Made by a program: the position numbers and the translations under genes. From Candidatus Omnitrophota bacterium (lineage in GTDB: Bacteria; Omnitrophota; Koll11; Gygaellales; JAQTUY01): DNA of 25,677 nt. The notes under the pieces were generated by a model. The model worked only from the letters and a program-made list of their open reading frames with translations. It was not told the DNA's origin and did not search any database. This document shows, in pieces, positions 1-7,991 of this stretch. Each line of letters starts with the position of its first letter. The stretch's first letter is position 1. The stretch is from NCBI GenBank assembly GCA_028707105.1, contig JAQTUY010000009.1:1-25677 (forward strand), read 5' to 3'.

Positions 1-62
1 GAAACCCCGATGGTTTTAAGCATCTGCTTTATATCATCCTGCGTATGCGGAACGTAGCTCAT
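1..62 (-). CDS. gcvPA: glycine dehydrogenase (decarboxylating) subunit 1, N-terminal fragment
   Basis: The first 20 codons of a gene that runs out of the window. The translation begins MSYVPHTQDDIKQMLKTIGV, which matches the well-known N-terminus of the alpha half of split PLP-dependent glycine decarboxylase (P-protein). Its ATG (60-62) overlaps the TGA of gcvH (59-61) as ATGA, so the two are translationally coupled. The order gcvT-gcvH-gcvPA is the standard glycine cleavage operon, and gcvPB is expected just beyond the window. Only the N-terminus is visible, so catalytic residues cannot be checked. Confidence 0.85.
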   Translation of the reverse strand, partial: MSYVPHTQDDIKQMLKTIGV

Positions 63-448
63 TTAGAGATCCCTTCTAAATAACGTTCGTAGGCGGCACC
101 ATCCATCAGCTTCGCTTTCTCAGCTTCATCTGAAAGCTGGATCACGAAAAAATATCCCTTTTCATAAGCCGAACTATTCACCATCTCCGGATGCGCGATT
201 AATTCCTCGTTGACGCCATGGACCGTCCCTGAAAGAGGGGCGTATACTTCCGAGGCGGCCTTGACCGACTCGACAGTTGCGCATTGAGCGCCCTGTTTAA
301 GCGCCTGATCCTTCTTGGGCAGCTCGACAAATGTAATATCGCCTAAAGCTGACTGGGCATAATCAGTGATACCGACGTAAGCAGTCTTACCTTCAATACG
401 CGCCCATTCATGATCCTTGGTATAAAAAAGGCCTTTTGGCACACTCAT
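59..448 (-). CDS. gcvH: glycine cleavage system H protein (lipoyl carrier)
   Basis: GcvH carries the aminomethyl group on a lipoyl arm between the P, T and L proteins of the cytoplasmic glycine cleavage complex. The 129-residue length is typical. The lipoylation motif is ESVKAASE, with the modified lysine at about K63, and the fold-typical start (FYTKDHEW) and the GITDYAQSALGDI segment are present. A purine-rich Shine-Dalgarno (GGGGGAG) lies a few bases before the ATG. It sits 26 nt after gcvT and overlaps gcvPA by 4 nt, so it belongs to the gcv operon. Confidence 0.96.
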   Translation of the reverse strand: MSVPKGLFYTKDHEWARIEGKTAYVGITDYAQSALGDITFVELPKKDQALKQGAQCATVESVKAASEVYAPLSGTVHGVNEELIAHPEMVNSSAYEKGYFFVIQLSDEAEKAKLMDGAAYERYLEGISK

Positions 449-474
449 CCGACTCTCCCCCTTCCCGATTATAA

Positions 475-1563
475 TTATGCCTTGCTATAAAAAGGTTTTT
501 TAACGATGGTTACAGGTATTTCCGCGGCCCCGTCCTTGATCGCCAGCTTCTCACCCAGCTGATGTTCACCGGTAATATACCCCATCCCGATACTCACCGC
601 AAGGCTGGGAGAAAAAGAGCCGCTGCTGGTTGTGCCGATACGGCTGCCCTTAAGGTCAAATATGGCATAACCGTTGCGCGCCGATCTGCGGGAATCGGAA
701 CGGAAACAAACCAGATGCTCGCGCGGGCCGTCCTTTTGCTCGCGTAGTAAAGCGTTTTTCCCTATAAAATCCTTGGAAAGATCGACAAACTTATCCAGGC
801 CGGCAGCCAACGGGGTATGGTTCACATCCAATTCATGGCCGTAAAGAGGATACCCCATCTCAAGGCGCAGGGTATCCCGGCAGCCAAGGCCTGCAGGTTT
901 AACGCGCGCGTCGCATAATAGGCGTTCCCATAATTTTACCACCCGCCCGGATGAAACGTAAATCTCATATCCGAGCTCTCCGGTATAACCGGTACGGCTT
1001 ATTATACAACTCTCACCCTCAAAAGTAAAATCGGCAAAAGTATAATATCTAAGCTCTTTAAGGCGCCCGCCGAATATCCCGGAAAGCGCCTCCAAAGACC
1101 CAGGGCCCTGGATATCCAATTTGCCGGTCCGCGGGGAAGCATTCTCAAAAGCGCACTCTTGGGAAAGATGCTTCTTCAGGTTCGCCTCATCCCCGGTAAT
1201 GGTCGCGGCATTAACCACCAGCATCCAACGATCCTTATCCAGCCGGTAAACCACCAGGTCATCTATCACACCCCCCTGCTCATTAAGCATAAAGCCGTAA
1301 CGACAGCTGCCCTGAGGCATAGAGGATATCTTCTGGGTGACAATACGGTCCAGGCCGCTTGAAACAGCATCGCCCTCGATCATGAACTCGCCCATATGGC
1401 AAATATCAAATACGGAGACTCCCTCCCTGGTGTGCGCGTGTTCCGCCAGTATCCCCTGATATTGGATAGGCATCATCCATCCGCCAAAGGGGGCCATTTT
1501 AGCGCCTAAGGATACGTGGGATCGGTAAAGAGGCGTCTCCTGAAAAGTTATATCGCTGTCCAT
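475..1563 (-). CDS. gcvT: glycine cleavage system T protein (aminomethyltransferase)
   Basis: GcvT transfers the methylene group from the lipoyl arm of GcvH to tetrahydrofolate and releases ammonia. Family signatures include the N-terminal LGAKMAPFGGWMMPIQY block, the VSVFDICHMGE block, the folate/active-site Asp region GGVIDDLVVYRL and the C-terminal GYALGY-type domain replaced here by GYAIFDLKG. I place the start at the second in-frame ATG (1561-1563): its AGGA Shine-Dalgarno is about 6 nt upstream, whereas the ATG at 1567-1569 would abut the AGGA with no spacer. This gives 362 residues, normal for the family. The gap to thyX upstream is short, so co-transcription is likely. Confidence 0.95.
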   Translation of the reverse strand: MDSDITFQETPLYRSHVSLGAKMAPFGGWMMPIQYQGILAEHAHTREGVSVFDICHMGEFMIEGDAVSSGLDRIVTQKISSMPQGSCRYGFMLNEQGGVIDDLVVYRLDKDRWMLVVNAATITGDEANLKKHLSQECAFENASPRTGKLDIQGPGSLEALSGIFGGRLKELRYYTFADFTFEGESCIISRTGYTGELGYEIYVSSGRVVKLWERLLCDARVKPAGLGCRDTLRLEMGYPLYGHELDVNHTPLAAGLDKFVDLSKDFIGKNALLREQKDGPREHLVCFRSDSRRSARNGYAIFDLKGSRIGTTSSGSFSPSLAVSIGMGYITGEHQLGEKLAIKDGAAEIPVTIVKKPFYSKA

Positions 1564-1581
1564 TATCATTCCTGTTTATTG

Positions 1582-2319
1582 CTAAGCGGGCTTAAAAACT
1601 TTGTCTTTGACCGGGTATTTTCCGCAGCAGAATTTATCCCCTTCAGGGCAGTACCCTAAGGAAACACATTTGGCTCCCGCCTCGGAGAATACCGCCGGCA
1701 GTTTTTCATTGCAGATCTTGAGCATCCGGGAAGCAAGCTCGCGTATCTCCCACTGCGCCCTGGTGCAGCAGCGGTGTTTAAAAAAATGGATGAGCTCCCG
1801 GCAATTCATAGTCAATACGATCTTGGTTTCCGCCGCCTGCGGCAGGACAAAGCGCGCGTCCTGGTTTGCCGCCTCGCCGCTGAGCTTATCATCCCCCATC
1901 AGTTTAAGCAGGGCGGTATACTTCTCCTGTATCACGGACATTAAACCGTCAAATAATTTCTTTGCCTCGGGGTTGCGGTCAATAGACGGGGGAACAATAT
2001 AATCAAAATCCTTCTCTTTAACATAGCGCTGGCTCTGCTGGGAATATGAGGCAAGGCGATGCCGGACCAGTTGGTGGGTGAGCGCCCGGGAAACGCCTTC
2101 AACGGCAAAGGTGAATTTTACATGCTCCAGCGGGCTTTCGTGGCCGGAAGCGACGACCTTGCGCACAAATTCCTCCTGCTGCTGCGCGCTGCGCCCGGTA
2201 TCGGAGAAAATCTGGCCCGCGAACTCCTGGGAATAACACTGCCGGCATGCGGCATATATGATAGGGACTGCCTGTTCGCTCATCTCAAGCAGTTTGACGT
2301 TCAACTCAACTTGCGGCAT
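1582..2319 (-). CDS. thyX: flavin-dependent thymidylate synthase
   Basis: ThyX makes dTMP from dUMP using FAD, NADPH and methylene-tetrahydrofolate. The diagnostic ThyX motif RHRxxSxxxxSxR is intact as RHRLASYSQQSQR (residues 86-98), and the C-terminal HRCCTRAQWEIRELA block, part of the nucleotide-binding core, is present. The protein ends in a cysteine-rich tail (GYCPEGDKFCCGKYP) found in some ThyX subgroups; a structural or metal role for it is not established from this sequence. A good ribosome site (AGGAAAGG) precedes the ATG. Its neighbours (gcv genes) supply methylene-THF, a plausible metabolic reason for the linkage. Confidence 0.96.
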   Translation of the reverse strand: MPQVELNVKLLEMSEQAVPIIYAACRQCYSQEFAGQIFSDTGRSAQQQEEFVRKVVASGHESPLEHVKFTFAVEGVSRALTHQLVRHRLASYSQQSQRYVKEKDFDYIVPPSIDRNPEAKKLFDGLMSVIQEKYTALLKLMGDDKLSGEAANQDARFVLPQAAETKIVLTMNCRELIHFFKHRCCTRAQWEIRELASRMLKICNEKLPAVFSEAGAKCVSLGYCPEGDKFCCGKYPVKDKVFKPA

Positions 2320-2368
2320 GATACCTTTCCTGGTAAACGCGTAATATTCGCGCCTTTATTCGATCCGG

Positions 2369-2707
2369 CTATATTTCTATGGATTGTATCACAAATTCCT
2401 CAATATTTGAAATACTGAAATTACTTTTTCCGCAAGCGGGGCATTCCGTAGTCGGATGGGATATCTCGCTCTTTACCCCGCAAGAGCGGCATTCCATGAC
2501 CGCCTTGTTCATTTTGATGTTAAGTTTCACGTTCTTTAAATCTTCCTTTTCGGAAAGCGCGCTGAATGCCGCGCGCAGGGTATCCGGAGTAACGTGAGTA
2601 AACGGCCCCAAAGCCACATTCACCGTTATCTTCTTCTTAAAATCCTTCTCTTCCAATCTTCCCTTAAGAGCGTTGATAATACTATTAGCGTACGTCAGAT
2701 CATGCAT
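2369..2707 (-). CDS. hypA: hydrogenase/urease nickel incorporation metallochaperone HypA
   Basis: HypA delivers nickel to [NiFe]-hydrogenase precursors together with HypB. The 112-residue protein starts MHDL, keeping the nickel-ligand His2 (the usual MHE is MHD here). Its zinc site is formed by two CxxC pairs, C73/C76 and C89/C92. The central LGPFTHVTPDTLRAAF block matches the family core. No hypB or other hyp gene is in the window. It lies within a run that starts with nikR and nickel-uptake genes, which supports nickel rather than another metal. Spacing to hldD and thyX is short (21 and 49 nt). Confidence 0.93.
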   Translation of the reverse strand: MHDLTYANSIINALKGRLEEKDFKKKITVNVALGPFTHVTPDTLRAAFSALSEKEDLKNVKLNIKMNKAVMECRSCGVKSEISHPTTECPACGKSNFSISNIEEFVIQSIEI

Positions 2708-2728
2708 ATTGCCTCCTACAACATCTTA

Positions 2729-3709
2729 TTAAAGATTACTTCTGTTATTTAAATATGTAAAATAATCCCGCACTGTTTCATCCAAGCTTGCAAATCCTTG
2801 GTTATATCCGGCTTTTTTTAACTTATCCATTTTAGCCCGGGTAAAATACTGGTATTTTCCTCTGGCCTCTTCGGACATTTCAATATATTCTATATCCGGT
2901 TTTTTCCCCGCGGCCGAAAACATTACTTTTGCCAGCTCATTCCAGCTGCTGGCGCGGCCTGTCCCCAGGTTAAAGATCCCTGCTTTGCGCGGATGCGTAA
3001 AGAAATAATATAACACATTAACCGCGTCCTTCACATAAATAAAATCCCTTTTTTGTTCTCCATCAGCATAAGAGCGGTCATACGACTTAAAAAGCCGCAT
3101 TGCCCTGCCGCCGCTAACGTCAGCAAACCGCTTGCAGATAACGCTCATCATCTCGCCCTTATGGTATTCATTAGGGCCAAAGACATTAAAAAACTTAAAA
3201 CCCGTTGAGCTTTTTAAAAGCCCCTCCTTAAGCATCCAAAGATCGAATAAATGCTTGGAATAGCCGTAGATATTAAGAGGGCGCAGGTTATACAGGAGCG
3301 CTTCGGAATCGTCATATCCGGCGCTTCCGTCGCCGTAGGTAGCGGCAGAAGAGGCATAAAGAAACCTTGCGGCCCGGGCGCGCGCCCAGGCCGCAAGGCG
3401 TTTGGAGTATTCGTAATTATTCTTCAAGAAATAAGCGGCATCGTTTAAGGTCGTGGAACTGCACGCCCCCATATGCACAATAGTTTTTACGGCGCCGATC
3501 TTTCCCGACTCAAGGATATCAAGGAAGCCGTCCTTCTGGATATAATCAGCGAACCTCTTGCCGGCGAGGTTCCTCCATTTCTCATCTTGTCTCAAGTCGT
3601 CAACGACCAGCACATTATTAAAGCCCTGCTGATTCAGCTTCCACAAAAAGCAGCTTCCGATAAAACCCGCGCCGCCGGTAAGGATGATCCTTTCTTTTTT
3701 GTTTGCCAA
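2729..3709 (-). CDS. hldD: ADP-L-glycero-D-manno-heptose 6-epimerase
   Basis: An extended short-chain dehydrogenase that epimerises ADP-heptose for the inner core of lipopolysaccharide. The N-terminal NAD(P)-binding signature is TGGAGFIGS (residues 11-19). The catalytic YxxxK is YGYSKHLFDLW, and the YASSAATYG and FFNVFGPNEYHKG blocks are typical of HldD/RfaD rather than of generic UDP-sugar epimerases. The length of 326 is slightly above the E. coli protein. Presence of this gene indicates an LPS-bearing diderm. It follows the PDGLE gene by 24 nt and precedes hypA by 21 nt, an unusual place for an LPS gene. Confidence 0.92.
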   Translation of the reverse strand: MANKKERIILTGGAGFIGSCFLWKLNQQGFNNVLVVDDLRQDEKWRNLAGKRFADYIQKDGFLDILESGKIGAVKTIVHMGACSSTTLNDAAYFLKNNYEYSKRLAAWARARAARFLYASSAATYGDGSAGYDDSEALLYNLRPLNIYGYSKHLFDLWMLKEGLLKSSTGFKFFNVFGPNEYHKGEMMSVICKRFADVSGGRAMRLFKSYDRSYADGEQKRDFIYVKDAVNVLYYFFTHPRKAGIFNLGTGRASSWNELAKVMFSAAGKKPDIEYIEMSEEARGKYQYFTRAKMDKLKKAGYNQGFASLDETVRDYFTYLNNRSNL

Positions 3710-3733
3710 TTTGACACTTCCCTGACACTAAAG

Positions 3734-4066
3734 TCATTCTTTTTTGCTTAAGAGCTTGCCGATCAGCAATAATATCACGCAGACAATAATAACCCCCACG
3801 ACCGCCGAGAATATGTATGCCGCGCTTAAACTTGCTAATCCCTGTTCTTCCCAACCCTTAAACGCATAATCGGGTAAAGGCGCGCTCCAGAGGCTGGAAA
3901 GCTTCTCTAATCCTTTCGGGATATAACCAACCAACTCTTTGATTCCGTCCGCTCCCCATTCACCCCAGGCATCGCCGGCTTTGAAATGCTCGGGCAACAA
4001 AAGGCCAAGGGGAGAAAGAACCGCAAAAATACCCAATCCTATCCATAATTTGGTTATCGTTTTCAC
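3734..4066 (-). CDS. PDGLE-domain (NikN/CbiN-like) subunit of a nickel/cobalt transporter
   Basis: A 110-residue protein with two membrane helices (about residues 7-24 and 83-105) separated by an extracytoplasmic segment. The SPLGLLLPEHFKAGDAWGEW block is the PDGLE-domain pattern that accompanies CbiM/NikM substrate-binding membrane proteins, where the partner (NikN/CbiN) is required for metal loading. Its ATG overlaps the TGA of cbiM as ATGA, so the two are made in fixed ratio. No CbiQ or CbiO homologue follows; the next gene is hldD. Family assignment is firm; nickel preference is inferred from nikR and hypA nearby. Confidence 0.88.
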   Translation of the reverse strand: MKTITKLWIGLGIFAVLSPLGLLLPEHFKAGDAWGEWGADGIKELVGYIPKGLEKLSSLWSAPLPDYAFKGWEEQGLASLSAAYIFSAVVGVIIVCVILLLIGKLLSKKE

Positions 4067-4752
4067 GCTGCCACCCCCTCTCCCGCTTCAAGAAGAGCCG
4101 GATCCTGTTTTTGAAGGTACTTAACGACCAGGGCCGTTACTACTGCTTCCACCCATCCGAATACAAGCATATGTTCACCTAACATGGCCGGTATCGCCAC
4201 ATTCAGGCCGTATGGACAATACAACGATTCTCCCGCGGCCGTCTTATGCAGTAACGGCTGAATACCGAACATTATCCCAGCGGATAATGCGGCAATATTC
4301 AAGGCGATATAACCTGCGATCGCGGCGGCGATAACCCTTCTGCCTGATGTAATAGGTGACCGTCCGCTTATCAACTTATACAGGTAATAACCGGCAAATA
4401 CCTCCACAAAGCCCATATTGAAACAATTCGCGCCTATAGCAGTGATCCCTCCGTCGCCGAATAATAATGCCTGGACCACTAACGCCACTGTTACCGCGAT
4501 ACACGCTGCCCAGGGGCCAAGAAGTATCGCCGCTAATACCGCGCCCACCGCGTGCCCGGTAGTCCCTCCGGGAATAGGGACATTGAACATCATGATCACA
4601 AAACTGAATGCCGCCCCGATCGCCAACAAGGGGACCTGCTTGGCCTTAAGCGTTTTCTTAACGATCCTGGACGCTGCCGCCCATATCGGCAGCATCACCG
4701 CGTAAAAAACGCCGCAAGTCGCCGGCCCTAAATAACCGTCTGGTATATGCAT
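4063..4752 (-). CDS. cbiM: CbiM/NikM substrate-specific membrane component (probable Ni2+ uptake)
   Basis: CbiM/NikM is the S-component of energy-coupling-factor nickel/cobalt transporters. The mature N-terminus that wraps into the metal site is intact (MHIPDGYLGP, with His2), and the second metal histidine lies in GGTTGHAVG (H67). The GDGGITAIGANCFNMG block and multiple hydrophobic helices fit the family, and 229 residues is a usual length. A strong AAGGAGGG ribosome site precedes it, 27 nt downstream of the porin. The gene order nikR-porin-cbiM-PDGLE argues for nickel over cobalt; sequence alone does not settle the metal. Confidence 0.94.
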   Translation of the reverse strand: MHIPDGYLGPATCGVFYAVMLPIWAAASRIVKKTLKAKQVPLLAIGAAFSFVIMMFNVPIPGGTTGHAVGAVLAAILLGPWAACIAVTVALVVQALLFGDGGITAIGANCFNMGFVEVFAGYYLYKLISGRSPITSGRRVIAAAIAGYIALNIAALSAGIMFGIQPLLHKTAAGESLYCPYGLNVAIPAMLGEHMLVFGWVEAVVTALVVKYLQKQDPALLEAGEGVAA

Positions 4753-4779
4753 CTTTTCCCTCCTTATTTTATTCCAACC

Positions 4780-6135
4780 TTAGAAATCAACCTGCGCCCT
4801 TAAGCCGCCGACAAATACACCGCCGGTATCCGTCAGGATATCCTTGCCGAACGGGTTCCATATGTACTGAAAGTCCGGACTCAAAGCCAGGTGTTCATTT
4901 ACCTGGATCTTATAATACGCTTCAAAATGCCCCTCGGCCTTGCCGCGGGCAGGAGCATACTTCTGATAGTCATCCGAAGCGAATATCTGCCCGACCGCGA
5001 AAGCAAGCACGTCCTTTTCCCTGCCCCAGGATTTACCCTCAACCTGCAAACCGGCGCTCCAGGACTGTTCCAGTGAATAATTAACCCCGGCAACAGCCGC
5101 TCCGGGATCGTAAACCTCCGGAGTCTGCCAGCCGTAACGGGCAAACAGGGTGATGATATCAGTAGCTTTCTGGTCAAAGCTTAAGGCCCAGCCATAGGAA
5201 GATTCCTTTTCTTCCAGGGGATCCGACCATTTAACATGATATACGTTGCTGTGCCAGCCCAGGAAACGGTAGTTACCGGGCAGGCCGAAAAAATCGGTCT
5301 TAAATGAAACTTGTCCGATATTGAAAAGATTGTCGCCAAGCTTTTCCCAGTCGCTGTTACCGTCAAAAATACCATAGCCTAATTCCAGCCATTCCACGGG
5401 CATATAGGCCAGGCGGATACCGGCGGTATTATCCGGAAACCCGACATTGACATTATTCAAGAATAGCCCGCCTAAGAACTGGGTAGTTTCGTCATTAGCC
5501 GCCTCGTTATTATCAAAATACGCGGTAGGATCCAGCTTTCCAACAGTCAAAGCCGCTTTATCATTAAACAAACCCTGCTCATACCAGACCTCGGTCAAAT
5601 GCACCCGGTCCTCGTTATCAGCGTCGCTGTTAACCGCGCTGTAAAGGGCCAGGTTATCATTAAGCCCATCGCCCTGTCCGCCTTCCAGGTGTAAAAACGC
5701 CCGGCCGCCGGCCTCTTTAAATTCTTTGCCTAAAGTTATGTCGGCGCTATATGAGCCGTCGGTGCGCGCTTTTTTTATCGATCCCGCGGTGGGATCATTG
5801 ACATTATCCGTACCCTGAACAACCATAGTAATACCCGCGCCAAGCTCTAAACCCTCCATAAGCTGCATAGGAGCTGCCGGAACACGGTGGAGGTGCTCTT
5901 CAAACTGCGAAAGTTGATTTTCGTAACCGGTTATTTTTCCCTTCTGCTCACTGACCGTAGCGTTTTGCTCGGATATATGCCGGTCCTGCTGAGCGACCTT
6001 CTTCTCTAAAACTTCAATGCGCGCCTGCAATTGACGGACCGTTTCCGCCAGGGATGCCTCATCCGCGCGCGCTGGCATACAGCATGCTAAAATTATGGCA
6101 AAAATTAAAAACACTGTTTTCTTTACCGCGACCAT
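4780..6135 (-). CDS. outer-membrane porin with N-terminal coiled coil, nickel-locus associated
   Basis: A 451-residue exported protein: Lys-containing signal peptide with cleavage expected after ARA (about residue 24), a heptad-rich coiled coil (about 27-81, LAETVRQLQARIEVLEKKV onward), then a beta-rich domain with alternating hydrophobic strands ending in the C-terminal Phe (RAQVDF) expected for BAM-assembled barrels. It resembles the carbohydrate-selective/LbtU-like porins in layout. No substrate motif is recognisable. Its position between nikR and cbiM suggests it admits nickel or a nickel chelate through the outer membrane; that is an inference from context only. A GGGGGAT-type ribosome site precedes the ATG. 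Confidence 0.85.
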   Translation of the reverse strand: MVAVKKTVFLIFAIILACCMPARADEASLAETVRQLQARIEVLEKKVAQQDRHISEQNATVSEQKGKITGYENQLSQFEEHLHRVPAAPMQLMEGLELGAGITMVVQGTDNVNDPTAGSIKKARTDGSYSADITLGKEFKEAGGRAFLHLEGGQGDGLNDNLALYSAVNSDADNEDRVHLTEVWYEQGLFNDKAALTVGKLDPTAYFDNNEAANDETTQFLGGLFLNNVNVGFPDNTAGIRLAYMPVEWLELGYGIFDGNSDWEKLGDNLFNIGQVSFKTDFFGLPGNYRFLGWHSNVYHVKWSDPLEEKESSYGWALSFDQKATDIITLFARYGWQTPEVYDPGAAVAGVNYSLEQSWSAGLQVEGKSWGREKDVLAFAVGQIFASDDYQKYAPARGKAEGHFEAYYKIQVNEHLALSPDFQYIWNPFGKDILTDTGGVFVGGLRAQVDF

Positions 6136-6166
6136 CTCTATCCCCCTTTCTTTATGGTACGTTTAT

Positions 6167-6208
6167 TTATTTCGTGCTACGAATAAGTAAAAAAATTATA
6201 CTCCGTAG
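6167..6208. promoter_or_regulatory. candidate promoter and operator before the porin gene
   Basis: On the minus strand a perfect TATAAT lies at 6200-6195 but without a convincing -35. It is flanked by an inverted pair, CTACG at 6177-6181 and CGTAG at 6204-6208 on the plus strand. The nearer half is part of GTGCTACGA (6174-6182), a 9-mer that recurs in the nikR promoter. A second, smaller dyad (TTATTTCGT/ACGAATAA, 6167-6186) overlaps it. Metal-responsive NikR is the obvious candidate binder, but I have no consensus for this lineage. Confidence 0.45.
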
Positions 6209-6231
6209 AGTAAATCCTAAAATTGCGGCGC

Positions 6232-6645
6232 CTAAAGATCCTTGCCGGTAGTAGACATGCTCAAAGCCACGTGTTTTACCCATTTGACGGCTTTAAGCGT
6301 ATCGGCAAGCGCCTGAGCCTGCTTAGGCTTTCCCTTTACCGCGACCATCTCAAGGCAGTTGTGGTGATCCAAATGGATATGCTGGGTAGAAATAATAACC
6401 TCGCCGAAATTATGCTGGATATCCATAAGCTTATTTACCAGTTCGCGCTTATGATGATCATAGATCATGGTGATCGTCCCGGCTATCTCCTGGCCCTCCT
6501 GCCACTCTTGTTTGACCAGGTCTTCACGGATCAGGTCCCGGATGGCCTCGGAACGATTGGTATAGCTCTTATTCCTTATGCGCCCGTCAAACTTTTCCAA
6601 CAGCTCTTTATCCAGAGAGACCCCGAACCTTACTAATTGCGCCAT
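6232..6645 (-). CDS. nikR: nickel-responsive transcriptional regulator NikR
   Basis: NikR is a ribbon-helix-helix repressor fused to an ACT-like nickel-binding domain. The RHH domain occupies residues 1-50 (VRFGVSLDKELLEKFD, then TNRSEAIRDLIRE). The square-planar nickel ligands known from E. coli NikR all have counterparts: H78, H89, H91 and C97 (the last three in QHIHLDHHNC). At 137 residues the protein is of normal length. It is the first gene of the run porin-cbiM-PDGLE and is therefore the probable regulator of nickel uptake here, likely autoregulated through the site overlapping its own -10. Confidence 0.96.
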   Translation of the reverse strand: MAQLVRFGVSLDKELLEKFDGRIRNKSYTNRSEAIRDLIREDLVKQEWQEGQEIAGTITMIYDHHKRELVNKLMDIQHNFGEVIISTQHIHLDHHNCLEMVAVKGKPKQAQALADTLKAVKWVKHVALSMSTTGKDL

Positions 6646-6673
6646 ATATCCACCTCGTATTATTAATTTGAAT

Positions 6674-6701
6674 ATCGTAGCACAACAGAATAAACTGTCA
6701 A
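6674..6701 (-). promoter_or_regulatory. nikR promoter with overlapping candidate operator
   Basis: On the minus strand TTGACA (6701-6696), a 16-nt spacer and TACGAT (6679-6674) form a near-consensus sigma-70 promoter about 30 nt before the nikR start. The 9-mer GTGCTACGA (minus strand, 6683-6675) covers the -10 box and matches the element in front of the porin gene, consistent with autorepression. Confidence 0.65.
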
Positions 6702-6721
6702 GAAATTTTTTGCTCTATTAT

Positions 6722-7987
6722 TTAATAACGGCGGGGAGAAAACTTACGGAACTTCTTATGTTCCTGCCTGGGGCCGCGTTTAAACTGCCTGGCGCTTGGC
6801 CGCGGGGCATTATGGTCAAACTGTTCCGGCGTGACCTCGGGATGCCTGGAAATCGGCAGCTGGGTGCGGATTATCTTTTCAATATCCTTCACATCGCTAG
6901 CCTGGTCGGGAGTGGCAAAAGAGATCGCGTGCCCCTTATGCCCCGCCCTTCCGGTGCGGCCGATACGATGCACATAATTTTGCGCCTCATCAGGCAAATC
7001 ATAATTAATGACCAGCTCGATGCCCGTGACGTCGATCCCTCTGGCGGCGATGTCCGTGCCCACCAATACCTTATACTTGCCGCGCTTAAAGCCTTCCAGC
7101 GCTTCACGGCGCTGGGTCAGAGACCGATTAGAATGTATTTCGGCGGCACTATACCCCAAGTCCTTGATCGAACGGGTGATCTTCTTGGCATTATGCTTGG
7201 TGCGGGAAAACAAAAGCACTGAACCGTGATACTGCGCCAGTATCTTGCTTAAAAGCCTGATCTTGGATTCCTTTTTAACGATAAATAATTCTTGCGTGAC
7301 GTGTTCCGCCATGGTCCCGGAAGGAGCGATCTCAACCGACAAAGGAAGCTTCATATGTTTGGCTGCTATACTCATCACCTCCGGGGGGATGGTCGCGGAG
7401 AAAAGCATGGTCTGCCGGTCTTTCGGCAGAAAACGCAGGATCTTCTCGATCTGGGGAATAAACCCCATATCCAGCATCCGGTCCGCTTCATCAAGCACCA
7501 GCATCACCACCTCATCAGGCAGGACATTCCACTGGCTAATATGGTCTATAAGCCTCCCGGGAGTGGCGATTATCACCCGGGGACTCCTGCGTAATGCCTG
7601 CACCTGGGGATCCATCGGAGCGCCTCCTATAAGACAGGCGGTCTTCATCCCAAAAGGCCGGGCGATCCCCTGAAAAGCCTCATCGATCTGAATAGCCAAT
7701 TCCCGGGTAGGCGCCAGGACCAATCCTATCCCCTTCTTCTGGGCAAGATGCTGCACCATGGGAATGGCGAAGGAATGGGTCTTTCCGGTGCCGGTCTGGG
7801 CTATTCCGATGATATCTTTACCTTGTATCGCCAGAGGGATAGCCTTGAACTGGATAGGCGTGGGAACCTTGAATTTTATGGACTCAAGGATCTCCAGTAT
7901 CTTGGGCGCGATGCCCAACCCGTAAAAAGAACCTTCGGGCGCAGTTACCCCATGTGCCGGATTATCTTTAATTTCGTTCCTATACAT
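6722..7987 (-). CDS. DEAD-box ATP-dependent RNA helicase (RhlE-like)
   Basis: All helicase motifs are present: Q motif KVPTPIQ (Q46), motif I AQTGTGKT (63-70), Ia APTRELA, Ib TPGRLI, II DEAD (166-169), III SAT (197-199), V ARGID and VI HRIGRTGR (340-347). A short basic tail (KRGPRQEHKKFRKFSPRRY) resembles the RNA-anchoring tails of RhlE/CshA-type enzymes. I start it at the ATG at 7985-7987 (421 residues); an upstream ATG/TTG at 8024-8029 is in frame but would overlap a separate small gene (7992-8141) whose end supplies the GGCGAGG ribosome site. Placement after cold-shock genes suggests a role in unwinding structured mRNA or ribosome assembly at low temperature. Confidence 0.94.
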   Translation of the reverse strand: MYRNEIKDNPAHGVTAPEGSFYGLGIAPKILEILESIKFKVPTPIQFKAIPLAIQGKDIIGIAQTGTGKTHSFAIPMVQHLAQKKGIGLVLAPTRELAIQIDEAFQGIARPFGMKTACLIGGAPMDPQVQALRRSPRVIIATPGRLIDHISQWNVLPDEVVMLVLDEADRMLDMGFIPQIEKILRFLPKDRQTMLFSATIPPEVMSIAAKHMKLPLSVEIAPSGTMAEHVTQELFIVKKESKIRLLSKILAQYHGSVLLFSRTKHNAKKITRSIKDLGYSAAEIHSNRSLTQRREALEGFKRGKYKVLVGTDIAARGIDVTGIELVINYDLPDEAQNYVHRIGRTGRAGHKGHAISFATPDQASDVKDIEKIIRTQLPISRHPEVTPEQFDHNAPRPSARQFKRGPRQEHKKFRKFSPRRY

Positions 7988-7991
7988 TGTA

